Positions 45,483 to 60,400 of a stretch of 64,000 nucleotides of DNA are shown piece after piece. The stretch comes from Musa acuminata AAA Group (lineage: Eukaryota > Streptophyta > Magnoliopsida > Zingiberales > Musaceae). The notes under the pieces were generated by a model. The model ran no database searches. It had not been told where the DNA came from and was given only the letters and a program-made list of their open reading frames with translations. The stretch covers positions 20,283,501 through 20,347,500 of the forward strand of contig NC_088339.1 in assembly GCF_036884655.1 (NCBI RefSeq), written 5' to 3'. The translations under genes and the position numbers were made by a program. The stretch's first letter is position 1. Every line of letters begins with the position of its first letter.

Positions 45483-46050
45483 GTGGCGCTGCGCCCTGCG
45501 TTGGGGCGCCAACTTTCCGCAGCCCTGGTGCCCGCCGACGCCGATCTACAAGATGCCAAGACCCGCCGCACCTCCAGATCGAGATCGGGAAGGGGGCTCA
45601 CGGAAACATATATGCCGAGATCTACCGCAACTCCAGGGCGAGATCGGGAAGATCCGATCGCGACCGGCGGAGAAGCGAAAGCGATCGAGGAATCGGGTTC
45701 TCGATGGATGTAGCGGCCGATCCGGTTGGGATCTGGGGCAATGGGGCTGGGATCGGGTGGAGCCGGGAACCCTAATCTTAGTGCGGCGAGAGTCGATGGA
45801 TGGGGGCGATCGATGGATCGATCGCCGATGGGATTGGAACGGGGAGATGCGAAGGTTTCTTGCTCCGAACGGGAGATGGGGAAAAGGAGAATGGGTGAGA
45901 GACGGAGAGAGAAGGGGGTCCGACGAGATAGAAAGAACGAGTGTCGTCGCCGAACCGAACCCAATGAATTTATTAGACTCATGTGCCATGTAACAGAGGC
46001 GGTCAGGAGACTAATAGAAGGCGATTTGTCTTCGACAGTGGCTGTGTGAT
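45483..46050 (-). promoter_or_regulatory. KIN-13A 5' leader and proximal promoter (GC-rich)
   Basis: A GC-rich stretch upstream of the kinesin start, with GGGATTAGGGTTCC-type telo-like sequence on the minus strand (about 45765-45775) and GATCG-rich repeats. It turns abruptly AT-rich after 46050. Long open frames on both strands (for example 45305-45993) reflect the GC content and have no family resemblance. Transcription start sites cannot be fixed from sequence. Confidence 0.5.
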
Positions 46051-46086
46051 TATTTTTATTTTCTTTCTTTTTTCCTTTCTTTTGGC

Positions 46087-46122
<36 letters not shown>

Positions 46123-47293
46123 GATTCTTACATTTATCTTTTAAATGTAAATTTAAATTTTATATTTTTATAAACTAAAAAATACAATTATCTTTGAATT
46201 GATTATTTAATAATATGAAGAGATAGACGAATATAACATTGATAGAGTAAAAAAAATCAAATGGTCAAAATTAAGAGTTTGAAGTTTGGAAATAGGAGAA
46301 AAACAGTTTTATTTTAAATAATTAGGTATAGTTTCGATAAATATATAATGTGAAATACTTAAATATGTTGTTATGATATGTGAAATAATTAGTATTAATG
46401 TTGTAAAGAAAAACAAAGAAACACAAAGAAAGGATTTTACTATAAATTATAAGTACATATTCAATATATTCTTAATTTACCTGTAGATAAATAATATCTT
46501 GTAGATAGCATGTAAAGTATCATTCGAAACTCAATTGTAATTAAAGAATATTAAAAATGTTATGGATTGTTTCTTATTTTATGAAGGATTATAATGAGAT
46601 CTAAAGGTATTTTAGGTACTGTTCATATTTTTTTTATGAAGGATCTTATGAGGCTTAAATGATTTAAAGATTCATTACAGGAACATTAAGAATATTATAA
46701 ATATTTTATACTACATATTTCAATATTTGAAATAATAGATAAGCATAAATTTTTTTTTCTTGGAAAAAAGAAAAAAGGTGTAGAAATTAAGAAGAGTAAA
46801 TGTTTATTTTATTTAATTAGATCTAATTGCTGCCTATTGAAGCTTTATATTTTTTTTTTCTTTGTGTCATGTAATCAAATAAAACAGCAATTAATCAATT
46901 ATTATGGTTCATTTAACTTGTAATAATTATATAGCAATTGAGTCCAATGTTTGGATCAATATTTGAGCTAGGAGATCTAACCTATAAATGGCCCTAATTC
47001 CTCATAATACAATATATTTTTTATATATTTATTTTCATTTTCATTATATTAATATATCATTAGTTTTATTTATAGCAAATAAAAATCATCCGGTGCAAAT
47101 TACACCTGTTTTTGTGTGCAAATCAATATACACTTTGCCCACCTACTTCATCAATATCATGTCAATTTGCAGTACTGTCATGTGATGTTTGAATAGAACA
47201 AGAAAAGGAAAAAAAAAAGAAGAAGTGCTACAATTTTAATATACGTGTATATTTTAAATAAACTATTTTAATATTTATGCTTCTAATATTAAA

Positions 47294-47333
<40 letters not shown>

Positions 47334-49336
47334 GTACTCCAATTAGCTAATCATTATCTAACAAATAATTTAAACTCTAATTACCATCCATATAATTTTA
47401 ATATAAATAACAAAATAACTATAAAGACATTCACGATTATCGGATGATTATCATCCCCAATAGTTGGATTTATCGATCATTTAGAATATATTTGATTTCG
47501 AAAATATCATCTTCTCATAAAAATAATTGATTAATTTGGAACATCAAGTTAGTGATATGACATGATCCAAACATTAATTACAACAAGTAAATATTTTCCT
47601 ACTCAATCGCATAATACGACTACATCAATAATTATCGAGGGATGCTTTAGATATTTAAAGATCTTTTGATATGTGTTCCCGAGACAAATATATATGTATA
47701 ATATTATTATTTAATGGAATATATATATATATATATATATATATTATGTTTGTAATGGCACATACATTATTTCCAATCTTTGAATTAATGTATTTGTAAA
47801 ACCATCATCCTTTCTTTTAACACTAAATTTGTGATATATGAAGCTACGTGAAGGCATTAAAAGAGGTAAAAGAACAATCACGGAACACAAATGAAAAAGT
47901 ATTTGGGGTTGGTGAGAGGATTCCTACATCACCATGCAATCAAAGAGGTGATTGGATTAATTATGACAGACATAATTACTATCAAAAAAATTTAAATATA
48001 ATTATTCGTAACTAATTTAAGTCAAATATATAAATGTTAAATACATACAATATCCTTAATATTATATTTTTATAATAAATAAAAAATATTTATCTGAAGA
48101 AAACATTGATACAGAGATTAGATGATGAATCTATATGGCTAGCATTTACAAAATGAAAAGAATACTTTGGTTCTTCTGATTCATTAGCAAAGACATCAGA
48201 ATTTGGTGGGATACGACTGACATAAATAACAAAAACCTTTGAAAATTAATTCACAATTATCATCGATAATAGCTCTTAGTTACCATGAAAACTCAATGGT
48301 AGCTATTTTAATTTGTTTTTAGGATGTATCTTTTTTTTTTTCTGGCAAAAAGAAAAAATAATTTAGTAAGATTTAGTGGTCTATAGAAAAAGGATTTAAG
48401 GAAGAAACAAAGCTTTGTAATCATGTTTAGTTTGAAAAGGATGTCTTCAAAGGGAGTTCAAACCTAAGTGGACACCCAACAAACGCTTGGAATGAATGCA
48501 ACACTTGGTGATGTAAAGCTTTCACTCCCAACACTTTTTCTTCGGTGGAAAGCTCCAAAGGTGTTTGCCTGCCACATTAATAGATGTTGATTAGGTTACA
48601 AATCCCATCCATTAGCCACTGACATGATTGCAATGTTGAAGTCACATTGTAATTAATCCAAACCTATTTCAATTGTTTCTAGTAATCCTCGAATTAATTT
48701 TGAACATTGTAATAATAATCATGTTTTTTTCACATCAAATCAATGTGATCGATTTAGACGATGTTAGAATATCTATTAATGAGATAAAAGATGTATCGAA
48801 TATATATATAAAAAAAAAAGAGTATCAGAGACATGTTTGAATTCGAATAAAAAATATTATTTGTAATAAAAATTATGTGCTTTTGACATCAAATTAATAC
48901 GATCGATTTAGACAATGTTAAAAGTATCCATTAATAAGATAAAAAATGGATCGAATAGAAAAATTAGTGTATGACGTATGTTTGAATTCGAATAAAAAAT
49001 AATAAAATCGTTCTTTTAAGACTATGATAATTTAGGGTTCGTAGACATCTCTCTAATTACATAAATAATAATTTTCTAATTGATCTTTTTGAAATTATAG
49101 ATGAACTATACAAACCTCGTATAGTTCAAACCTCGTATCGTCGTATGTCATGATATTTTTTTTTTTGTGCGAGTAAGGTTATATGATAATTATTTCCAGA
49201 TTATTGAGTTACCCTAAAAAAAAAAAAGTGACTACATTATTATTCTCTTTGGAATTACATGCAAGATTGAAATCAAATCATTTAGGGAACACATAAACAA
49301 ACAAACACATCCCAAGGAGGAGATCGAGAGTATTAC
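46051..49336. other. AT-rich intergenic region
   Basis: Strongly AT-rich, with (TA)n runs at about 46090-46120, 47299-47331 and 47720-47744. A diverged tandem repeat lies at 48.7-49.0 kb (separate entry). No gene is recognised. Confidence 0.7.
48729..49005. repeat. Two diverged tandem units of about 156 bp
   Basis: Both units (starting near 48731 and 48887) share ACATCAAAT.AAT..GATCG, ATTTAGAC.ATGTTA, TATC.ATTAAT.AGATAAA, GGATCGAAT or GTATCGAAT, and TGTTTGAATTCGAATAAAAA. They differ at many positions, so the duplication is old. Confidence 0.75.
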
Positions 49337-50569
49337 CAGCCGACATGATGGGCACTTTGCTCCAAAATCTGCACATCTCAAGCTCATCAGGAACAGTGAT
49401 GGATGGAGCAAAAAACAGCAACTGTGATGGCAGATGTGTCCACATGCATCAGAAACAACATCCAGTAGAGATTCCTGCAACATGTCCACTATGATTGCAA
49501 TATGAAGGTTTAAGTTACATTTGTGATGAGTTATTGTTTACTTGGGAAGTATCTTAGCTTCTAAAAGGTTCAAACTACTTCATAGATTAGCACATCCATT
49601 ATAAGTATGGATTCACTTAAGAAAAAGTAGGAAGAGAAATCCTTGATGGATTAGAATTTCTTGCTCTAAATATTTCATGTATTTTTAATTTTCGATGAAG
49701 AAGTAAGATCCGAGGAAATACTTCCAATACTCTTTACATTTCTCTTTACTAGATTTAGAAATACTGAAAGAAAAGATATACGAGGAGATTTGTACTTGAG
49801 CTGAGATTGGTTCATATTATGAAAATTTTGATTTTTTTTCTATGGACATATGTAACAAATGTCAAGCCACTTTAATGATCTTCTAATATGTTTCTCAATT
49901 AATTTTATGATTATTAATGAGGCGAGACCAAAGAGATTGATAATAAAAAAAAAACACTATATCATGACAATGATTGCTTGCTAACATTCACATAGTTTTT
50001 TTTTATAGGAACGTAGAGTAGAGAATACAAAACTAGATTTCGAATCATAAGATGACCGTCAAATCAAATTTTTGATATGAAAGTCATTTTGATTTTGAAT
50101 CCTTGTATACACCGAGAATTTTCTAATGACATGAACCTTTTTTTTTTTTTATGAGAGATGAATCGATGATATAATCTAAGTTATACTAAACCTATTGTGC
50201 TTTCTATTATAATAAAAGATGTTCGTAGTCGTGAGATCTCTCCGACACATCATTGGGCAAACTACTATTATCTGCCTATCAAATCACACAACATAAAATA
50301 TATATTATTGGGATGATAAGTATATATAATTTTGATATCTGTCCAACGAGAAATATATTATCGTTACAAAGGCATATTTCCATTTCGATTTGGTGATGAG
50401 ATGACCGACGACTTCGTCGGGTCGAATGGAGTGAGCCGGAATCGAACCGTGTTGCTTTAAGATTGGTGCTGCTAAGCAGGCCTTCCGAGCCGTGTATGGT
50501 CCACGACAAAAGCCCAACAATCGAAAGCCCAGCTCACTCGTCGCTTTCCTCCCTCCCCTTCTGGCCCGT

Positions 50570-50581
50570 CAAAACCCTAGG
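50570..50581 (+). promoter_or_regulatory. Telo-box-like AAAACCCTAG upstream of FTA
   Basis: AAAACCCTAG lies about 45 bp upstream of the start codon in the GC-rich leader, together with two GCCCA words at about 50513 and 50528 (site II-like). Such combinations are common in plant growth-linked promoters. The motifs are seen; their function is inferred. Confidence 0.4.
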
Positions 50582-50623
50582 TGTAGGATCGATCGGTTCG
50601 GTTCCGAGGTTCGCTCCTCCTCG

Positions 50624-53600
50624 ATGCCGTCCTCGGATGACGAAGTCGATCGTGTTCCTTTGAGTGCGCGGCCGGAGTGGTCGGACGTGAGGCCCGTCCC
50701 GCAGGACGATGGCCCCAACCCGGTCGCGCCCATCGCTTATCGCGATGACTTCCGGGAGACCATGGACTACTTCCGCGCCGTGTATCTCGCCGACGAACGG
50801 AGCCGCCGCGCCCTCGACCTCACCACCGAGGCCATCGGCATGAACCCTGGCAACTACACCGTGAGCTTTTGTTCTTTCCCCTCGTAATCTCAGTTGTCCT
50901 GAGATCGATAGATACTGGGGAAAAGTCTTCCGAAAGATGTATTTTTCTTGTTAAGAGGGAAAATCCAGAAGCTTTTGGTGGAAACCTTTATACAAGTTCA
51001 TTTAGTTAAACAAAGGCCTTTCTTTTTTAGCAAGTAAGACGGTGGATGGATCTGCCGAACCGATCTTGAATCACATGCATCTCATTCTATTTACCGTTGA
51101 TTTCTGAGAAAAGACTCACCATGTTATTTAGTGCCTTAGGTAGCTGCTTGAGCTGAAGTCTGAGTGATATTTCGTTTGCGGAGGCAGATTTAATGTGGTT
51201 CAGAGGCTCTAGTTTTGTGAAGAGATTTCCTCAAAAGTTCGTACATCAATTGTGGTGCAAAGATAGAAAAAGAAGCAACTGAACTTGTGTTCTTTTCTTT
51301 TGTGCAAGTAGGATCCGTTATAGCATCACCTTGGATAGCTTACCTAAAATTGGATTTAGTGTGGACAACTATCTGTTGATATGCAACTTACGGATCATTT
51401 TTTGTTAAATTGAGAATTATTGGTATTATTGGCTTCTTTGGTAATTCTGAATTTCTGATACTGCTGTTCATGCCATTAATTTGATTTTGCACCATGATCA
51501 AGGAAAATTGAGATCTAATTTCCTAATATGCTTATTCAGGCTTTAGTTATCTCCTATCTTCTTGTTTTTCTGGATTACACATCATCTAGACTTTCTTTTC
51601 ATGCTAGAGGGCATTACTCAAATTCATTATATTGCATTTTTACGGATACAAACATAAAGTGAGACCTTTCCTAATGATCTGTGCGCTATATTACTGTATT
51701 ATCCACAGAAGTTTGTTTCTGTAGCGTTAGCTGTTTATGCTTTAGGTCATGCATCCACTAAATTATGCAGTTAAGTACTTAAGTTACTATTTGTCATGTT
51801 TGTACATTACAGTCTGGGGCATATCTCACTTTTTAACATGTTTTTAACATGTTTCTTGGATATTAAGAACTATTTATTTTGCTGCCTTTATTTTGGTTTC
51901 TCTCTTTTTCTTCGCTGTTTATGCTGGATCTTCTTATTTGATATCAAATAAAACAATGCAAATAGGTCTGGCACTTCAGACGCGTTGTGCTCGAGTCATT
52001 AAATGCAGATTTACATGAGGAAAGGGATTTTCTAGACCGAATGACTATGCGCAACGCCAAAAATTACCAGATCTGGTGAGTGTTCACATCATAAGCCTAT
52101 TATTCTGGTATCAAGAAAAACATTCATCCATCTTGATAGATTTAGTTTTTGGCACATATTCTCTTAATGTCTCATAAGATTTCACTTGGCTATATATATA
52201 TTTTTAATTTTTACACTGTTCTAAAAAGAAGTAATGGCAGTTCATCTGGGAGAATTAGCTTGCAACTTGTATGCTAATGATTATATATGTCATGTAGGCA
52301 CCACAGGCGGTGGCTTGCTGAGAAATTGGGCCCAGAGGTTGCAAATAAGGAACTTGAATTTTCTAAAAATATACTTGATCTAGATGCTAAAAATTATCAT
52401 GCCTGGTCTCATAGGCAGGTAATTTAACTACTTTCTCTTCCCCTCTCTTTTTCTTGATGTACTTTTGAGTACTGGAATGTGTTGAATTTATACTATCTTA
52501 ATTTACTCAACATCTAAATCAAAACCAAGTCGAAAGGCTGATCAAGGGGTCTCAAACCTAGAATATCCTGAATTGTGCTCACTGAGAATGTACTTTATTT
52601 TTGTACAAGCTGATTTGATCCTTCAAATGCAGGTGATGAAGGATGACCTCTGTCAATGTTTATCCAATACTAATGTTGGACCTTGTTATTCTCTTCCAAT
52701 GCAGTGGGTGCTTCAGTCATTAGGTGGCTGGGAAAACGAGCTTGGCTACTGCTGCATGCTTCTTGAAGATGACATTTTCAACAATTCAGCATGGAATCAG
52801 GTTGACTGCTACAGGGTCCAGTTATTATACGTAGCTATTTTAGATCTGTTCAGCTATTGCTTTATGCCATACTTTTCTCTTGATCTTTATATTATTAATC
52901 TTGAGAATGGCTTAGTTGACATAACTATTTGCATTTCTTATAGAAATCATTAGATTTAAGCCAGTAAATTGAAATTTAGTGCCTTCTGTTTGTTAGAAAA
53001 TTTCTTATCTTAAACATAGAATAGACTATTTGATAACATTATTTTGACATGCTTTAGTTTAGTGTTCGGGAGACATTCCTGTTACCTTATAAGTACCTAA
53101 GGTACTTATATTTTTCAATTCGTGCTGTATAAAACCTACTCCAAATAATGGGATCTTGTCGATTGAGCTGGTGTCCCTTAGTTTGACAAGTAGTCTTTCC
53201 TTCGTAAGTCTGATTGATGAAACCTGGTGATTTTGAAAGAGTAAAATGGAGATTCAAGCAGGAGATCACAACATTGAACTGTAAAATTTATGGACTACAA
53301 CCACCATAAATCTCAAAATTTGTCAACTAATGAACTTGCATGACCATACTGCTAGCCTGAAAATTCTTTAGCTTGTAATTTGAGTTCTATGGTATGCACC
53401 ATCTTCCTAAGATCATCACTTTATTATGGAACAGATTTGCACCTCAAAGAATCTAGTAAACCTAAAAACCAATTGGTATCGAGCCTTGGTCAGATAGGTA
53501 AAGCTTGGTTCTTACCCTTCTGATTAGTATTAAAACGTGGGACATGTGCATGTGAATCATGCTTGTTAGTTTGTGCGTGCTCTGGCACTGACCGACCTTT

Positions 53601-54430
53601 TTACCTTTTTTTTTGTGGTAGCAGTTTTTTTTTCCATTGATGTTAGAATCATTAAACAGCTTTAGTCTTTAGAAGGTTGTTTGCCTTTTGCCACGTATCA
53701 CATATCATAAGGCACAAATTCTCATTTAACTCATTCATTATCCAATTGTACATTCTGTTGGCAAGTATTTTCCTGAAAGTGCTAATGCCCAGTGTTTTGC
53801 TCTTCATAGACTATCATGTTTCAGTTAATTAAGGTCCAAAATGCATAGGTAATTTACATAATTAGGGACTACTATGATTGTTTCTTTACTCTATGATTGT
53901 TTCCTCGAGTATATATATCCATATCTTAGAATGTGACTTCCCTTGTCATTTATAGAACAAATCCATGTTCCCTATTAACTGTTGATCTGCAACAGCGGTA
54001 CTTTGTCATCACAAGATCTCCGCTACTGGGAGGCCTACAGGCCATGAGAGATTCTGAAGTAGGCTACACAACAGAAGCCATCTTAGCTAACCCGCTAAAC
54101 GAGAGCCCTTGGAGATACCTTCGAGGACTGTACAAGGGCGACACCAGCCAGCTAATAAGCGACAACCGAGTATCTGAATTGTGCCTGAAGGTCCTGAAGA
54201 CAAGCAACAGCTGCCAATTTGCATTAAGCCTGCTCCTGGATCTTCTTTGTTATGGTTTCCAACCATCCGAAGAACTCAGGGCAGTAGTCGAGGCTTTGAG
54301 AAACTCTGAACAGGACACAGTAAGCAGTAAGTTAGCCACTACGGTGTGCCTCATCTTGGAGATCACGGATCCAATGCGATCGAACTACTGGGCGTGGCGA
54401 AGGAATAATCTTCCTAGTCAAGTTTGTTAA
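50624..54430 (+). CDS. FTA: Protein farnesyltransferase / GGTase-I alpha subunit
   Basis: Exons: 50624-50860, 51966-52075, 52298-52418, 52705-52800, 53996-54430, all GT-AG, 999 bp, 332 aa, close to known plant FTA length. The protein has an acidic start ([19 protein letters not shown]) followed by five prenyltransferase-alpha repeats with the N-x-x-x-W core: [39 protein letters not shown] and [10 protein letters not shown]. It is the shared alpha subunit that pairs with FTB or GGB to attach farnesyl or geranylgeranyl groups to CaaX-box proteins in the cytosol. In plants it affects ABA signalling and meristem size. The start codon is the first ATG after the GC-rich leader that gives the expected N-terminus. 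Confidence 0.96.
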
Positions 54431-57400
54431 ACTTTCCTAGGGTCCAGGCTAACTTTCCACTCCTGTTTCATCAATCTGTGTGGTCCGTAAAGTCCAGGTG
54501 ATGGATCAGCTATGGAGTCACTGCTCTTTGGATTTCGCCTCTCATACAGAGAGCCCGTCAGAAACATATTACTCTGTCACGTGATTAGTTGTATCTTTGT
54601 TGATCTAACATGGTTTTGTGCTACTTAGTTCAAGATGATGCAGGTCTATAGTCTGTATGCCGTTAATACATTACCGCCTTAACTCAATCCTCCAAAAAGA
54701 CCAGAGCAAAAGACAGCAGCACCTCTTCTCTGTGTGTCATCCTTTTTGTGTCACGGTATAAATGGATTGATCGAGCTCCGGATTAAGTGGGTCCAATCGA
54801 TTGTATTCCAGAAAACCCGACCCGTTATCATTATTCTTTATCAGTAAAATGATGATGGATATGTTTACCGTGAATCTGAGTCCAAATCCCAACTCCAAAC
54901 TCATGCTAAATCGAATCGAGATGTCCGATGCAGTTTAAACGGATCAGGTAGTTTGGGATCCGACCCGCTGTGGGATGCTTCCTTCACTATTACCCGGATC
55001 CAAATCCGATGGACCTTTAGATCCGATCTCGCAGTCCCCGAACGCGAACCCACCCTCCGATATGTACCCGCAAAGCCTTCCCATGGCCATCTAGACCAGC
55101 TGTCCCCTCCGCCAATGTTACGGCGGAGCTCTCCCCCTCGCCTTCTGCCTCGCGTTTCTATTCTTTTCTTCAGCTTCGGATCATTGACCATCGCATCATT
55201 GTGGCAACCAGGAGGGAGCTTCGGATCATGATCCGACGTATGAATGTGTTGTGCGTGTGTGTGCGGGATGATCCTTGTTGCTCAGCATTAGCTCGGTCTT
55301 TGCTGGGATGAAGTGTTTTTTTTTTTGGATATGTATGCTTGCTTTGTTTAGATGGCCACTGAATTCAATGATTTACGCACTCATGGTTTCAGGAGGTTCA
55401 ATCACTTTTTCCCAGTATTATATGTTTAATTTATGTGTATAGTGATGTTTAGACATTAAGGTTTCAGGTTCGGTGGCGATCAAGATGTAATTAGATGAAT
55501 TATAAGAATGTCGGAAACAATTATCTCTTATAGAATTTAGCCTTGTAGTTTAGTTATTATATCTCTTAAAAAATGAAACTGTTTATTGTTTAAGTTTTAA
55601 TTGCGACATTTCTTCAGAACCATGGATCCTAGAAAACATGACAATCTTGATTGACTTTGCTTCCTTTGTGAATGAATATATCTTATTATAAAAACGTAAT
55701 GTTAATCTTGTTTGGAGTATATGGATCAACATCACACACAATGATTTATGACAGAGAGCAAGTTAATTAGTCTTGGTCTCTTTGACCAAGAAACTGAATC
55801 ATTATTCTTAATTTTGGAGAAATTGAGAGACAGAGGTAAAGAGTTAAAGCCTCAACAGGCTAATCATCAACTACTATCACAAGGTGACACTTATACTCAC
55901 GAAACAGCACAAGAAAGAAAAAGAAAGAAGACCCTGAGGACTGAAGAAGGTGAAATGATCCAAGCCCAATGACAGGGCGGCCTTTTTAGCTTTTGTCGTC
56001 ATTTATGTTTTTTTTTAATACTCTTAAAGTACAAAATAGAAACAACATTTATGATTTGTTGTGTGTGTTTCTTGTCTATTTGTTCTTGAAAAGTTCATTT
56101 GACGATACGTCACCACCACCGATATCTGTTTTGTCCTTAGGATTATCAAGTTGATTTTTTACCTCTGTTCATCAAACTCTCTAATTCATTTGATCATACA
56201 CATACTGAATCTTGTCCTTTCCTCAAGAGGAATGTTAGACACTATGTGTGCTATCTGTTCATTAGAATTCCAGAAGCAGAAAGTATCTGGAACTGAAATT
56301 TTGGAACATTATGTAAGCAATTTGAAGAACCAACAACTTGATCATGTTTGTTTCAGTTATTTATAAGTTTTTAATTATATACGAAAAAATGCTAACGATA
56401 AAAAAAATCTAAATACAACCTTATCAAGGAGTAGCCAACTCTGAACTGATGTTACAGTTAATCATCTCTATTTGGTGTTTCCTGTGCCAGATTCTTTTAT
56501 ACAATAGAAGCACCTAATCCTTATATCAACTTGGTGTTTCTGGGGCCAGTCACAATTTTGTGAATCAGTTCCATGAACTGAAGGTTTGTGTAATTACTTG
56601 TGACTCCATGCTTCAGAATATAGGGAAAGTTTCATGACCATAGGAATGATTCATGTACACCATTGATCAAATCCTAATCTTGATGGAAGATTAACCTTGT
56701 TGATGAAGCCTATAGTTTTAGAGAAACCTGGTCTGTGTAAGACTCAATCAACAAAAATGATTCCCTAGATTGAATCCAAGGCTTCGCCCAATCTCTGAAG
56801 ATTTGGACGCATCCACAACAAGCCGTGATGTTCCAACTATTTGTGATCGGCTGTATGAATCTTCTCCTGCCATTGAGCTCATGGTTACACCCTGTAATGT
56901 ACTGAAATTATAATAACAAACAAAGTTCTATTAAATTGTCTTGCCTTACCCAATGTTGTTTCATTTGCTGACCAAATTCTGCTATTGTTTTCACTGATAC
57001 ATTTTCATCCTCATCCATTTTTCATTTTTAAACACCCTTGGAGTCTCTTCTTTAATCTCCTTTTTGCCATATGATGTACATGGTCAAGCTTGATATAGTT
57101 CTGCTTGCAACTAATTCCAAACTGATACAGGTTTTGTCCATTTTGCATTCTTGATATGCTGTTTAATAAATTTGTGGAATGTTCAATTTTGAACATTTTT
57201 GTTCTACTTCATTGATAAATTAGTGTATCCTTTTTCCTATTGGTCTTCATGTCAGTCTTACAATTACCCTTAACTGCAATCTGTTGGACGTTATCTAATC
57301 ATAATATCTTTTTGAAGTTTAGTGCATTTCTTTGTAAGAGAAAAACCTTATATGCTTAGAATTACATAACCCTTTTATATATTAAGGAGACATACATTGA

Positions 57401-60400
57401 ATTTGCCAGTAACATTCACTTCCTCAAGAACCTGATGCAGTAGCCCTTTTCATACTGCACATGGTATAAGGTTTTTGTTTTTCCTGTATATTAGGGAAAG
57501 CTTCCTTTTCTAGAGATGTCATGAACATGTTAGAAAATAGATCACTATTCAAGGACTATCAGCTTTTCCTAGAGTCATCAGAATTGAATTACTCATGATA
57601 CTGATCTGGGCCCTCTTTACATGAGCAGCTACTATGGCTTTGTTGCTTTTTGTTGTTTTTATTTAAAATCTAATATCTAAATGTGATTTAAGTGTCTCAC
57701 ATGATTATGTAGTTGCTGAGTCAAACTTACCAATCTATAATTTCTTGGTTTATATCATTTTCAGCAAACAGCAGGAGCAGAGCTGAGTGGAGCACCCCCA
57801 AGATATTTCTGTATGCTCCTATTTTTACTTTAATTCATCGCCATCACCTTTTCCCTTCTCTTCTGGTGCACAAATTTGGATCCACTCCTGATATTTTGTA
57901 GATTTCCTATTTTTGACATGATCTGTCTGATTTCTGTACATTGGAATATAAATTTATCAACAACACTGGACATGTGGGAACCTAGACCTTTGAAGATATA
58001 GTTGTCTCTTGGAACACCAAAAACACATTATTGACTAAAGCTATTGTACTTGATTTTCAGGAGCATTTGTTTATGATGAGATTCTCACCAGTACAAATTT
58101 ACTATCTGAGGATTCTTTGGACTAATCTGGGGACTATTCCAGCATCCAGGATAGACTTTAAAGCAAGGAGAAAAGAACACAATTGGTGTTGGAGATGTTG
58201 GAGTCGTTGGCTGATGTTTGGACACAATGGAAAAACTGAGGTTGTAATATTCTAGCCTATTTTCTCTTGTTTTGGTGGTACAGAATCCATAGCGTTATCG
58301 CCAACTGGATCAGATGAAAATGGTGACATGATGATGATGGTGCAGTGGACATTCTTAAGCATATCCACCTCCTCACTTCTGTTCAAGGAACTGTCTACTT
58401 TATCAAACATAGACTTCATCTCATTGCTGAGTAGACTTTATGCAGTTGAATGCACAACGAGCACATTTTTTCAAAGAGAGAGAGAGAATCACATTCATGT
58501 ACATCTCAGATTCCCTATTCAGCAGATTCAAGCTTTAATTGCTCATACCAGCCTGGTGGAAAGCTAGGGGAAGTGTAAGCTTTTACTTACTGATTCCTTT
58601 TTTATTCCTTTTATTCACCATTATAATGCCATTTATATTGATATTAGTAGTGGCAATTTTCCTTTTTAAAATCGAGCTGAAAAGTCATTCTCTTGATGAT
58701 ATTTGAGTGACAGCTTTGCCTTCCTGTCCTTTTATGAAATTTTAATGCAGAGGCCAGCTGGTAAGAATCTTCATGCAAAGTTGATGTCCATGTCCAAGCA
58801 TCAAAATCATCGCTACAGAAGGTTAAGCTTCAGTCCATCTAATCTGTTAGTGAAGTCAGTGTTTCATGGTCTTTTCATATGACATTGTCATGATATTGAA
58901 AGTATTAGATTGGACTATTGCACTTTTTCTATTAAATTAATAAGTGACCATGACTCTTAAGGGTAAATCATCAAGGACAACTAAGTCTGGTATGCTTCAA
59001 CTTTAGATTTCTCTTTTGAGCAGGTTTTCATCAATAAAGCCCTTTTGTCATGCTTGCTAGTCTCTGCTAACCAGTCAAAATAACCATGTCATTCTGTAGT
59101 GTAAAGAAAGTACAGTGTGACCTTATTTTAAGGGAAAAAGAGACTTAGCTTGTGACTTCAATCTGCAGGTCAGATGATGGGTGAAGCATGGATAATGTTT
59201 TTAACACAAGTGCTGTCCGATGAGGAGGAATCTGCTCCATGGTCCATCTAAACCTATTAGGCATCCTTTATATATTATATTTCTGAGGGACCAATGACCA
59301 TTCTTGGAACCTTATTCTGCAGGGTCAACATTAAGTTATCATCCAAGCACTGTTGGCAGATATTTAAAGTCCAGCCGACCAAATGTGGCTCACTTCATGG
59401 CACATGAATGCAAGATCAAGTCAATGAAGTTAAGCTTCTTCTACACTCTGGTAAGTTGGTTGTCTTTAAGAATCCACTCAGTCATCATAACTTGACCTTT
59501 TAATTCTTCTACATTTCTTGGGAAATTGTAGCTACTAGCTTGGTCATCATGGTGGTCAAAGTTAGTTCAAGATCAACTTTTTGACTTGATATGGGAAAGG
59601 CTCCCTTCCTACCATCTCAAATAGTAACAGAGCATATAAAATTCAAGTACAAGGAGCCACTTTGAAGTAAGTTTCTCTGATCCACATTCTCTTCAGGATT
59701 ATGATAATATAATTCACTTAAGTCATTGGATGTGCAAACTCTTCAGAACTCATCTCTCAATCTTCTCCATGTCACCATTAGAACAAAACACATGACTCTT
59801 AGCATGTTCTTTTATCATCTTAAAAAGAATTATTAAGAATATGTATCATGTGTCATCTAACGACTTAAACTTTTAGATGAAATTGACAATAACTTTTAGG
59901 ATATATTCAGATCATTTTTAGGTTATATTAAAAAATAATTAATTCGAGTATGTGTCTTATATTGACTTAAACTTCTAGATGAAATGATAATGTTATTTTT
60001 TTAAAATAATTATATATATACTCTGTTATTTAAGTGAGTGACCACAAATTTTAATAGCTTGGGCTAGTATGTATTTTATCATCTCGTTGTTGGTTTAGAT
60101 TTGATGTGTGCATGAAACTCAAATATATGGTATGGTGCAAGTCCAAGTGAAGAATGAATACTGTATGAATATTTTTAATTAATGATGAGAAAAGAAGGAT
60201 AGATATATGATTCGAACTTATGGTACAATTTCAAGGATTTGATTGAGTTACTGCAAGTCCCAAAAGCTTAAGTTATCGGGAAAAGATTAATATAATGGAT
60301 GAGAATTTGATTGCATCAAGTTGAGCTCTTGCAACACTGGATGAGTAACGTAGAAGCACAAGCAATACAACTGTAGAGACTGTAGGATGAACCTGACACA

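Noticed and set aside
50425..50505. tRNA-like sequence: GGTTCGATTCC (perfect B-box) on the minus strand
   Set aside because: The T-stem has mismatches, no acceptor stem pairs at tRNA distance and no A-box is present, so it is a chance match or a very decayed tRNA-derived fragment.
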